NCBI GenBank assembly: GCA_019633425.1
Contig: WSUB01000025.1
Location: 124,001-188,000, forward strand
Source of the DNA: Tulasnella sp. 424
Lineage: Eukaryota; Basidiomycota; Agaricomycetes; Cantharellales; Tulasnellaceae
Length of the DNA stretch: 64,000 bases
Direction: 5' to 3'
The notes beneath the pieces are model-generated. The model did no database searches, was not told where the DNA came from, and saw nothing but the letters and a program-made list of their open reading frames with translations. A program made the translations under genes and the position numbers. Every line of letters starts with the position of its first letter. Within the stretch, counting starts at the first letter, position 1. Of this stretch, positions 20,353 to 30,378 are shown piece by piece.

Positions 20353-22549
20353 TTATCGCCAACCGAGAGCGAAGTTAGCACGTCGGATTGCGGTGCCCCA
20401 CCGTCCGGAGGCGGGCTGAGTATTTGAACTCTGAAGCGGTGGTCGCTCGGGGGTCGTCGTCGTCGTCGTCGTCGTCGTTTCGGTCGTCGTTTCGGTCGTC
20501 GCTGCGGTCGCGGTCGTTGTGGCGGGCTCTTCTTTCGCAGGAGTTGTGATGGGGGTGGGGCCAGACTGAGTCCTCATTTGAGCAGAACTATCCGTCGCTA
20601 CGTTGACGCTAACGGCCGAAGCGTTGGCGAGAGTGCCCTTTCGCGACGGTGCTGCACTTCGCGCGATAGACCTCACAGAAGTCAACCTCTTGAGCGTTTC
20701 GGTAGCAGGCGATTGCGCTCGTTTTGGTTTGGATTCGGGTTCAGCTTGGGAGGTAATCGAGGCCATCGAACCTTTTCGTGAGGGAATCATGCGACGGAGT
20801 GGAGATTGCGATCGTTTTGGTTTGGATTCGGGTTCAGCTTGAGAGGTAAAGGAGGCCATCGAAGCTTTTCGCGAGGGAATCAAGCTCCGGAATGGAGATC
20901 GACTTCGTGATCGGGTCTCAGAGATGATCGACTCAGCCCGCTCGGGAGGAGGTGACTGTGAAGGTGATTGTGAAGGAGGTGATTGTGAAGGAGGTGACTG
21001 CGACGGAGCCACTGTCTGAGCCAGGTCAAAGTCTTGAGTGGGTGCCCTGAGAGGCTTTTCGGGCAGGAGCATCTGATGGGATCGGGAACGTCAGACGAGA
21101 AAGTCAATATCTTGAGCCAGCTGTACTTACAAGAGCGCCTGCAGGTACTTCAACCTCGTAAGTCTGGACCTCGACATCAGTGTAAGTCTTGCTTTCGGTC
21201 TGAACGCGCCGTAATGTGGTCAGTCGCACGTCTCAGGTATTAATAGCCACGACTCACCTGAACCTCAGCCTCAGCATGGATATGGCAAGGGAGGTCGTCG
21301 GTATCGGTGCCCATCTCCACCCCAGTCTAGATTTCAGATAACCGTCAGTCTCCGACTTTAAGAAGCGGATCGGTTTGACCAACCGACAGTACCGAGCCTT
21401 CGCCCAGTATTTTGGGTTGTAAGATCCATTGATGAATTCCCTTCAGTGATGGAACGACACGCCACACCAACGACGTATTGACCTCCTAATTAGCATTCAA
21501 TTCGGGCAATCAGACAACCTCGACCATGCTTCACGCGCGCAATCATACTCACATCCCAGTGCTTCAACCAAGTACGGTACAATTCCTCCTTAGAGTAGGG
21601 GAAGAGGTGACTCTCCTGCGTTGACCAAGCTCGTTAGATCTGACCAAAAACAACGTGAAACGTGTCTCGGCTCCAAGGGACTAACCTCTTCTTCGGTACT
21701 GGGCTGATCAAAGACAGAACCTTGAACCGCGTCCTTCATGATGAACTCCCAAGCCTTCTCCTCGCTGTCCTCGTCCACTTGCCACCCGAGAGCCCGAGGA
21801 GAGCCCTTCAAAAGCGCCTGCGCATCGGGCCTGAGAGACCCGTTGCCGGAGCGGGGAGTCATCGGCTGAGGCGGCGAATAAGTGACGCGAGGGCTGCTGG
21901 TGCTCGAAGAAGGCTCTTCGACCACGGGCGACAGCACGGCGGCAGCAGCGGCGGATGCAGCTGAAGCGAGAGGAGGAAGTCCAGCGCGTTGTCGAGCCGC
22001 ATCTTGTTCCTCGCGGTCCCGGATCTGGTGCAACATCCGCTCATCCAGCGTGTTGAACGATGCCGGAGAGTCGTACAGCGGATATTCAGAGGTCTCAGCG
22101 ACCGCCTCGTCATGGTTGGGCTCGTCATGGTTGGCGTGGAACTCCATGGGCGATGCCATCGCGGAGTGGTTGTCGTCGAAAGGCGAGATAAGGGAGATGC
22201 GGTTCTCCGTGTGTTGAGCAGCAACAACTGGGGAGGCCAGATCTAGCGTGCTCTGGTAGCGTTCGAGTTAGAACTAGGGCGCTCGATGAGAAGGAAATGG
22301 CAGCTGTACTCACCGCCGGTCTGGGCGGTACGGAAAGAGATTCTCCTGTAGAGAGTTGTTTTGATTGTGTCCGACCGGGACTGCCGGGAAGTGAAGATGG
22401 GGCTGTCGGCGGCGTAGTCTGTTCACCGAGAAGATGGTCAGGACGTAATACGAGCTGATATAAGTGCGTCGACGACTCACAGCAGGATCCATCTTGAAGC
22501 CGGGGTCGACTGGCTTCATGCCAACGGCTTTCTTTACGATTTTGAACAT
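20353..22549 (-). CDS. Unknown protein with a conserved WR..PSL core and Arg/Ser repeats (paralog B)
   Basis: Paralog of the gene at 17418. ATG at 22549 opens MFKIVKKAVGMKPVDPGFKM. A Ser/Pro-rich section follows, then an exon with MEFHANHDEPNHDEAVAETS and SPRALGWQVDEDSEEKAWEF/IMKDAVQGSVFD, then ESHLFPYSKEELYRTWLKHW, NTSLVWRVVPSLKGIHQWIL, TGVEMGTDTDDLPCHIHAEA and TYTDVEVQTYEVEVPAGAL. The last exon (20353-21072) encodes QSPP repeats, two near-identical 31-residue R/S-rich repeats (around SQAEPESKPKR) and a poly-Thr run, ending in FALGWR. It looks like a globular core of about 150 residues inside disordered, probably phosphorylated flanks (SRKGSMAS resembles basophilic kinase sites). Function unknown. 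Confidence 0.65.
20709..20895 (-). repeat. Two 93-bp direct repeats inside paralog B
   Basis: Two in-frame units with a 93-bp period (for example gttttggtttggattcggg at 20721 and 20814) encode two 31-residue repeats containing IPSRK.SMAS.TSQAEPESK. A decayed third unit (AAPSRKGTLANAS) follows. The repeats are therefore selected, or at least tolerated, at protein level. Confidence 0.85.
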
Positions 22550-23347
22550 CTTGGAGGGGAGTTATACGGTCCGGCCGTCGAAAAAGTAAAACAACGTAAA
22601 ACGGGGAAAATGTGAAGAAAGAAGGCTTAAAGCCGGATTTTAAAGAAAAGAGCGCTGAAATATTGTTGCTTCGTTCAGAGTGGATGCAGAAAGCCTAGCT
22701 TTATATACGGGTGTTTCGTCTGGCGGTAAGGGACTGCGCAGGAGCTGTCGGAAATGAGAGGCGGACGACTCTCGCATGAGGTGTGTTGCACGCAAGGCTT
22801 GAAGCGAAGAAAGGGCTTGCAAGTGCACCTTTTACTCATGTTGCATCCCAATGAGGGAACGCCGCCGATCTCCAATGAAATCGGAAGGGGGTGGCCTCGA
22901 GGCTACCTCGCGCGAGTCCACTTTTGCACAGCCTTTTCCCATTGTGTCCCTTACTCAACGGTCCGATACAGCTGCAGTGACTTGAAAACCAATGGGAAGA
23001 TCTGACGATGGCTGTGGATTAACGTTTCATGTTTGAGCTCAGGACATCTCTCTGTTTGAAATGTCTATATATCGCGTGGTGGAACGGGAAGGGTTGAAAA
23101 CGGCGCCGCGGCGATGTGGTGAACCATCACATGGATTACGGCGGCCGTGGATCGCTTGTCGCCTTGCTTCAGTGCGTTAGTTGGCGGGGAGCGGATGGGC
23201 CTTTCTTCGGAGGCTGCAGCTGAGTGAGAGGCATCCCGTCGATTGGGTGAACTGTAAACCACACAAATGGGTGACAGCTCCCTTGTCAAATATCTCCGCA
23301 GAATAATGTGCAGCGTTCTATTCGCCAGAAATCACACAGCACGGCAA
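22550..23347. other. Intergenic, promoter of paralog B and 3' flank of RPB4
   Basis: About 800 bp with no protein-like reading frame that I can support. It contains the TATA-like box at 22699 and a second TATATAT run near 23064. Confidence 0.5.
22699..22708 (-). promoter_or_regulatory. TATA-like box upstream of paralog B
   Basis: On the minus strand this reads GTATATAAAG, about 150 bp upstream of the ATG at 22549, a plausible fungal TATA position. No transcription start data are available. Confidence 0.45.
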
Positions 23348-24079
23348 CTAGCTCTGGAATCTCCTGAGCGTAGCAACTTCGTCAAGAATGGCCTGCAATC
23401 TGTCGTCGTCGATTTTCGTCAAAAGACTGTGGAAAGAAGTGAGATGAAATCCAAGAGTGAGTCTTCCCGCTCTCCGCGCGCGCGCGCAACAGAAACCCCA
23501 GCAACCGGGGAGTAGGCACTCTAACCCACCTTGGAATGCAGTTCTTCGCTTCTTCTGAAGTAGCCGGGCACAGATTCGCAATTTGAGCAATCTCAAACTG
23601 CGTCAACCCCCGTTCGTCGATTTCTCGGCTAAGCGCCCTGTGAAAACAACCGAGTGTGATAAGATTGAGGGAAAGGGGCAGTCAGTGCCAATTATTTTTC
23701 AAGGTTTAGATGTGTGGTGATCGACGAACTCTCGAACAGATCGTGCGGAGTCCTCACTGAACTTGGAGAATGTGTCGACGTAAGCCTTAGTCTTCTTGAA
23801 GACACTGCCCGGTGAGAGTACATAATAAATAAGCGGAAAGGATACAAAGCACAATGGACACTCAACGCTGTATCTGGGGCGGTCCTTCCTGCCGCTTCAC
23901 GCATTATTAAGAGCGTTTTGACTTCGGAGATCATCAAACAACCGGCGTTGTTGAATTCTGCACACCAAGGCTGGTTGGTAATAGCTCAGTTATGATTACT
24001 GTCCATGTTCCGCACCGCTTCCAAGTTTCAGTGTGGCTGCATCTTCCTCTTCTACTTGATGGCGTCGACGAAGTGACAT
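23348..24079 (-). CDS. RPB4: RNA polymerase II subunit Rpb4
   Basis: Forms the Rpb4/Rpb7 stalk of RNA polymerase II, acting in initiation and mRNA export/decay coupling. Five exons (24079-24016, 23957-23867, 23804-23730, 23637-23530, 23426-23348) encode 138 residues and every join keeps frame. The protein starts MSLRRRHQVEEEDAATLKLG and continues EFNNAGCLMISEVKTLL, KTKAYVDTFSKF, LTQFEIAQIANLCPATSEEA and IDDDRLQAILDE, ending TLRRFQS. These are the HRDC-like Rpb4 blocks, and the length is normal for a non-yeast Rpb4. It lies about 200 bp downstream of the AVT gene on the same strand. Confidence 0.94.
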
Positions 24080-24283
24080 CGTAATGGTGGTGGTCGAACG
24101 TTGGAAGCCGAACTCGCGAATTCCCACAGGTCGTACGTTCGCCACACGGAGAAACCAGCCAGGGGGAGCAGAATAAGCAAATTAGTAAAAGCAGTCTATC
24201 TATATAACAGAGATGCTTGATACAGGGAATATGGAATACGAAACGACGAGGTCCCAGAGACAGCCGGAGGTCCAATAGCGATG

Positions 24284-26253
24284 TCAGTGCGGGGCTGTCC
24301 TCGAACCAGTAACGACGACGTAAATGTTGTAGGAAAGGCTATAATATAGAGCTCGTTATTAGCATCGAGGGAGTGGTTGAGGTCATACGAAAGTCGTACC
24401 AAAACACAAGAATGGTAGCACCATAAACAGCGAGCGCAAGCGAAAGCCTGAGTTTGCGCTTGGACTGTGAGTCATCATTCCGGAACATCTAAGCAGACCA
24501 AAGTGGGCAGTTCGTTAGATTGTTGTCTCTCTCATCGCTGGGAGCACATGCCTTGTAGTAGAGAATGCCTGGAAGAATGAATGATATAGTGGTCGATCCG
24601 GTAGAGCCGACAAACGATAGAACTGCATTGAGAAAAGTCAAAGTCTGGATCAGTGGAACTCCCGTCTTTAGACAAAGTAGTTACTTACCCAACTGCAAAG
24701 AGTTCACAAAGTAGGCGATAATATAACCCAGAAGGACAATGATCACAGTGAGCGAAAGATGCTTCGCTTCGCTCATATCACCAGTGCCATGATCGGGGTC
24801 GAATCTTTCCGAGACATCGGTAGCATCATCGTCATCCTCGTCCTGGGCCGCTGGCAACGTCTTTTTCGTAGCTCCAAAGACCTTGTCGAGGCAGTTGCGG
24901 CAGGGGTGAACTTGCAACGGATAGCTGAACATCACCAATATAACGATGGCCAGCTGCCCAAATGCAATGAATAAACTGGTGGAAGGATACATGGCAATGA
25001 TGTTCGAGCCAACCTGATAAGCCGAGTTCAGTCACCGAACGCGCCTGGAGCCTGAGATACACAAGCCTTACCCGTGAACCAAACGTCAAATAACCCAAGA
25101 TCGCGACGACCTCATAGATACCGGCTGCTGTTCCGATTGATGTGCCAATCACCATGTTCATGCGCTTCTGGGTGTTCTGATACAACTCGTTGTAGATTGG
25201 GAACAGCTTTGAATGAAGGTTTGAGTAAACTGGTACCTAACCCGTGGTCTGAGACGACTTACATTTTGGGCGCACGTATAGGCGAAGACTTGAACCGGGA
25301 AAGTGGAAATAAAGTGTCCAGTAAAGTGGAACAGATGTACTTCTCCAGGAGGGGAGCTACCCTTCGGTGGGTGAATATAGCAAACGACCACGACCACGAC
25401 CAGGTACGCGACGGAAAATAAGGCCACGAAGGAAGTATGCCGGAGACTATCCAAGCGCCGAAGGAAGCACAGTGGCGCCAAAAAGAGCATGAAGAAAGAA
25501 ACCCAAGTTCGTCCATCTAATGACCAAGCGGGAAGCTGAGTGTCCGGAGATAAGTTATGGAAGAGGGCTTTGACTACATTGGGAGCGAGGCCTTTGATGA
25601 TTATGAGATACCTATCACGCGCCGAATTAAAGTCGGTCAGTGTGTGCAAGGCCAATGGATGACGCGAACTGACGAGATAGACACGCCGAAGCATTTGATA
25701 GCGATGGCGGCATCGAAGAACACCGCCGCTTTCGGGAAAGTCAAGCGGGACACGGCAAAAAAGGACGCCTTGCGGTGTGCCGTCCGAGTTGCGCAGATGG
25801 ACAAGAGGTGAAGACCGAATGCAGCAACTGCGCCACTGAAAAGGCAAGTTATAATGCCTGGTATGATACCCGAAGACGCCATTGCCTATAATTGTGTTCG
25901 TTTGTCAGCAGACGTTAAAGCGGTGCCGCCTGACTACACCACGTACCATGGGGAACGACAGCATCCCAGTCCCGACAATTGTGTTCAGGAGGTTACCTGA
26001 GACGACCACAGCACAGTAAGCAACGGGGAGTACGCATATGAGAGTCACGGTGTAGCTTGCCTATGCCGCTGGCTAATGTAGCTGTCCCCTCTCGTTCTGT
26101 GTCATCCTCCAAGACTTTGCGTGGTCCGCCCAATAAAGGAGACCCAGCGTCTTCCCCCTCCCCCACGGCGTGCGGTCCGTCGTCGACGTTTCCGTATGTT
26201 GCAGTCTCATATGATTGCGAGTTCTGAGTTGGTGATGGAGACCGTGGTGCCAT
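24284..26253 (-). CDS. Vacuolar-type amino acid transporter (AAAP/SLC38, AVT-like)
   Basis: Multi-pass amino-acid/auxin permease family protein, probably at the vacuolar membrane like yeast Avt5/6/7. ATG at 26253 begins with a hydrophilic tail (MAPRSPSPTQNSQSYETATY) followed by the signature GNLLNTIVGTGMLSFPMAMA. Hydrophobic segments follow in several exons: AVAAFGLHLLSI, VSFFMLFLAPLCF, ALFSVAYLVVVVVVCYI, VFAYTCAQN, IGTAAGIYEVVAILGYLTFG, LAIVILVMFSYPLQVHPCRN, LTVIIVLLGYIIAYFVNSLQ and a C-terminal LALAVYGATILVF/CLSYNIYVVV. TGA is at 24284. The acidic loop between later helices is typical. The first intron (26060-25997) appears to use a GC donor (ATAG|gcaagc). Transport direction and substrates are not readable. 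Confidence 0.88.
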
Positions 26254-27049
26254 TGGAGGAAGAGGAGTGAGGGGTACGTGCTCGACAGTTATGGTCCCAA
26301 GAGAGAAAAGAGAGTGAAGGCTTCCCTGCCGATGTAAATTCGGGACCGCCTAGTGAGTGGTGTGCTACGCTGAAGGTGTTGGAAAGGTCTATGTGGCTCA
26401 ACCTGGAGTGGAAGGTTGAGTGCCGTTGGGAGTTGGTTGGTGTAGTACTGGTCGAAATTACTGAAATTGACCGTGCGGAGGAAAAGTACGCGGTCAATCT
26501 CTCCGTCCTTTCGTCCTCCGGGCCCACAACGCCAAATCGGGCTATTCTATCGCAGCCACGAGCCCAGGCCAGTCGTTGCTTTACGACGACACATTTTAGG
26601 TACTGTAACGGAGAGGTGAGCGGGGAATTCATCACGTACAGCAAAACGGGTTTCGGTTTAGACTGACGACGAGCTGAAATCGACCGGCCCTTCCTCGACC
26701 CAAAATTTCCCAGTCACTGCGAAAATAAACCCGAATCACATCATTTCTGGCCTCCAACAGGTAGTTTGCTGCGGTATTGACCAACCAAGTCGGTAAGTGT
26801 GGCCCCATCGTTCAAATCCCCAAAGGATGATTCTCCGTATATTTGCACGTCAGTCTGATAGAGCAGGGATGGAAGTCCCAAGCTTCAGCTGGATGTCAAA
26901 CTTCGCTTTTTCTCTGATCTTTTATACCGCTCCTTAACGAACGTTGCTGACCCCCTCACTGCTTGTTCAGGTGCCTTGGACACTAGCGGGTTCGTTAGGC
27001 GCCTCTCTTCACCTTCGAGTTCCCCATCCCGAGAGTGCATTGTTCTGCT
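26254..27049. promoter_or_regulatory. Divergent promoter region between the AVT transporter and ELMO
   Basis: About 800 bp between two divergent start codons. I see no credible coding exon. It must hold both promoters and 5' UTRs; an untranslated first exon for ELMO cannot be excluded. Confidence 0.5.
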
Positions 27050-30000
27050 ATGAAACCAACAGCAATCAATACGTCGAGTGCCGCTCTTCAGTCAAAGCCT
27101 GCGCTCGTGCCAACAAATTCCGTTTCCACCAAGGATGGGTTCAGCGTACGAGCGAGGATTGATCCCACCCTAGTAAGACCGCGCCCTTCCTATTTGCCCT
27201 ATTTGGTTTTAACTTGAGATGTCCATCCCGCATCCATGTCAGCCAGTAGCCGATGTAATCCGTCAGCTCTGCAGTAACTTGAAGGTCGCTGATCATCCTG
27301 CACTGTACGCTTTACGCGATGAGCACGACGTTTTGATCACGGATACAAACCTCCGGAAAGCGATTAAGGACAAAGTTAACCTTAAGTGCGTGCCATCCTA
27401 CCTTTTTATAATTCGAGACATTGGAGCTAAGACAATATCCGTTGGATTGGTGTGGTAGGTTGGTGAACTCACCTGTTGTGGAAGTTGTCGACATAATGGA
27501 AAAGTTGTCGGGGCGCGAGGAAAAGTCTCTCAAGCTCGCTCTATTCTCGTTGCAAAAATACATCCAAGTACGGAACGTTCTCTTTATTTCGCTAGAACTG
27601 AACCAACGATTCGGTGGCACAGGAAGACCAGTTTGCTGGCGAATTTCTGAAACGAGGGGGACTTGCAGAACTCCTCAACGTAATCGGCGTTTCACATGGC
27701 AATACTCTAGCTGTAAGCGGTGGCCCTGCGTAGCCTTGCGATGAGATCACTAATCACCTCGTGCATAGTACGCGTTGAAGGCACTTCAGAACTTGATGTC
27801 TCTTGACTATGGATGGAGTAACATTCCAACACCCTTCATCTCAACACTCATTGAGATTCTAGCCAAACCTAAAAATCTCGTCAACGTGTGTAGGCCCGCA
27901 ACTTCGATTCTGAAGAGGTTGGTGGAGGCGGATCCCCGCTTTGCCACCGAGGCGGATTTTGTGGGAGTAAACAAGTCCGCTCAAAGCGTCGCAGGTCCGA
28001 GCAACAGCAAAACATCGAGCGGTGGAAAAAACCCGCCGTCTATAAAACCAGGGATGAAGCCACTGTCTGAGGGGATATGGAATTATGGGTTCGACCTGAT
28101 TTTTGACCTGATGAAAGCCCAGGACGAAGGAGAGCTCGGACCGAATACGGGTGAAAGACCAATCAAGGTCCTTGAAACGGTGGTTAAGCGACTATCGAGC
28201 GGTGATTCGATGATGGCTATGGACAGGTGCGGTAGCCCTGTTCGACGGCATATAAACCTAATACTCACAACCTGTCCTACAGCATGCTTCTCATCAACTC
28301 ACTCTTAAAGAATGCGACGGATACTCAGTGGCAGGAGCTTGCTGATCAGTTAGAGCGACTGAACCTCCGTAAGGCCGTGATTGTACGTCCGCTGCGAGGT
28401 CGCCAGAGCTTAGGAGACCTTGACCCTCACTGTTTTCCTGCAGCGGCTCACCTCGTTAACCACGTCAGAGGAATTGAATTCGTCAACATTGGAATTCCAG
28501 GCGAACCTTATGTCATTTGCGTACCGTCGTAAAAATACTCCGATCGACCTTTCCTCTCCGTCTGTCAGGAATACTCTTGACATAATATGGGCCGCCGCCA
28601 AGTTGCCGCAACCAGAAGCCACAACTCCCACAAGGAACACTCCTCGCAGCAGTCCCAAGGTTCGGACTGGATGGCAAGACTTTGGCAGCGGAGATGGCAT
28701 TCTATACGAGGAACCCGACGCGGACCACCCAACGTGGGTCAAGCTTGGGTTCGACAGCGAGAACCTCCGTACGGAGTTCGCTCGGGTTGGATTACTAGGG
28801 TTGGATTGTTTGGTAAGACAGTCAGAGCCGAACTGCGCTCCACCGGGATGCTGAACGAATTTCCACAGCGAGCATTGGCCACTGCTTGGGCGGATTACTT
28901 CCAAGAGATAGTCCTGGAACAGTTGAGCCGACCACCGGAACGGCGTTGTCCCGTGGCCAAGGCATCAAATGAAATTGTAGAGTTGCTTTCAGAGCATTAT
29001 CGCCTATTCGCTCCTAGCTGTATGTCTTTTTATGCGTTAAGTTCGAGCTTTTCCCTAATCCAAGGCCACCTCTTAGATTCTTCCGCTCCTTCCTTTCAGC
29101 CCTACTTCTTATCCTTCCATCGGGTGCACAACCTGGCCCTGAAGTTCTTTTTACGGTATGGTTGGCGTTTGTGCGAGTTTGCATGATCCCTGACCACAAG
29201 AATAGTGTTTGGGATGAAATAGGGGCAGCCGCTAGCGACTTTAGCCGCGTTGCTGCGCTGGCCCAAAGCCAGTAAGCATGGCTGCTTGATGCATAGCTCC
29301 CAAACTTATTCTCCTTTACAGGATCAACTACGCCCTCCGCGACGAGACAAGACCCTGGCACGAGGTCGAACACGACTTTCTAGAGAGCGAATATCGAGAG
29401 GTTCGCGAAAGACAGATGAGGGAATTGGAGCAACAAGATGACTTGCTGAGCAAACCTCCGGTTAGGTCAGGATTTCTGTCCCGCTGCAATCGCCCTAGAG
29501 CGCTGATTTCATTTCGACTCTCAGAACTCTCCGTGCAAAGTTATACAAAGATTCGTTTGAATTCATCAGGAGTCAACGGATTCAATGCCTCACGCAAGGG
29601 GCGTGGTTCGTCAATGGCATCCCTGCCCCACTGACTGGAGCTGGGTCAAGCCGCGAAAGCGTGTCTTTAAAGCGCAACACAAGACCATGGAAATTTCTCA
29701 GACTGGCAAGTATCGTATGTCGTGTCTCCGATATGTCCCTAACATCCAAACATAGGATAAGAGCATGCGTTATCTGCATTTCGTCGATAGTGTCGTCAAA
29801 ATACCTATTCGGAACGGCTTAGATGACCTGCCGGAAAGAAGTATGTCACCAAACTGCGTGGGAGGCTGGCATTGACCTTCGTTCCATATATGCAGTTGAC
29901 GCGTCGCTAATCCTCGAAGTGATCACTAGAACTAGCGCGATCCCGCCAAACATCCATCCTGGTAGCATGTCGCCGTCTGACATCCCAACCACCGGATCAC

Positions 30001-30293
30001 CTCTCATCGCGTCGCCCCTTTCATTCTCCTTATTGAGTACCAGAGGCGGATCCCTGGCCGATCTAGTCGCTGAAAATTCGACCGTCTTCTCCGACTGGAT
30101 AGATGGGTTCAATATGCTACAAGGGGACCATTTCACAACGAAGGAGACTGCAGAGTTCGTCCAGTCTCTGACTGAAATAGGATTGAAAATCAAATTGCTC
30201 GACCTTTCTGGTGAAAAGGTCGATATTCCTGATGCTCTGAACCCGCCCACACTGCCTTCCACCACGGACTTCTTTTTCGCAGATTACGATTAG
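27050..30293 (+). CDS. ELMO/CED-12 family protein
   Basis: Homolog of animal ELMO, which partners DOCK-type GEFs to activate Rac in engulfment and actin control. Fourteen exons (27050-27172, 27219-27385, 27459-27567, 27623-27712, 27769-28226, 28283-28382, 28444-28812, 28869-29019, 29077-29155, 29206-29271, 29322-29465, 29525-29705, 29756-29840, 29896-30293) sum to exactly 839 codons. The N-terminal armadillo region includes HPALYALRDEHDVLITD, LKLALFSLQKYIQ and ALKALQNLMSLDYGW. The ELMO domain is centred on WVKLGFDSENLRTEFARVGL and FHRVHNLALKFFLR. Then INYALRDETRPWHEVEHDFL, a PH-like region (AWFVNGIP...PWKFLRL / MRYLHFVDS) and a C-terminal helix follow. The intron after FLRL uses a GC donor. 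The DOCK partner is not in this window. Confidence 0.9.
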
Positions 30294-30378
30294 CATATTT
30301 ATCAGGGACGTGGTGTATTCGCTTTCGCCTGCATATATGATGTAACACGGTTATGATTGACTTTGCCAGTGGGTCATA

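Noticed and set aside
20455..20490. gtc triplet run considered as a regulatory or CRISPR-like repeat
   Set aside because: It is a simple triplet repeat in frame, encoding poly-Thr near the end of paralog B.
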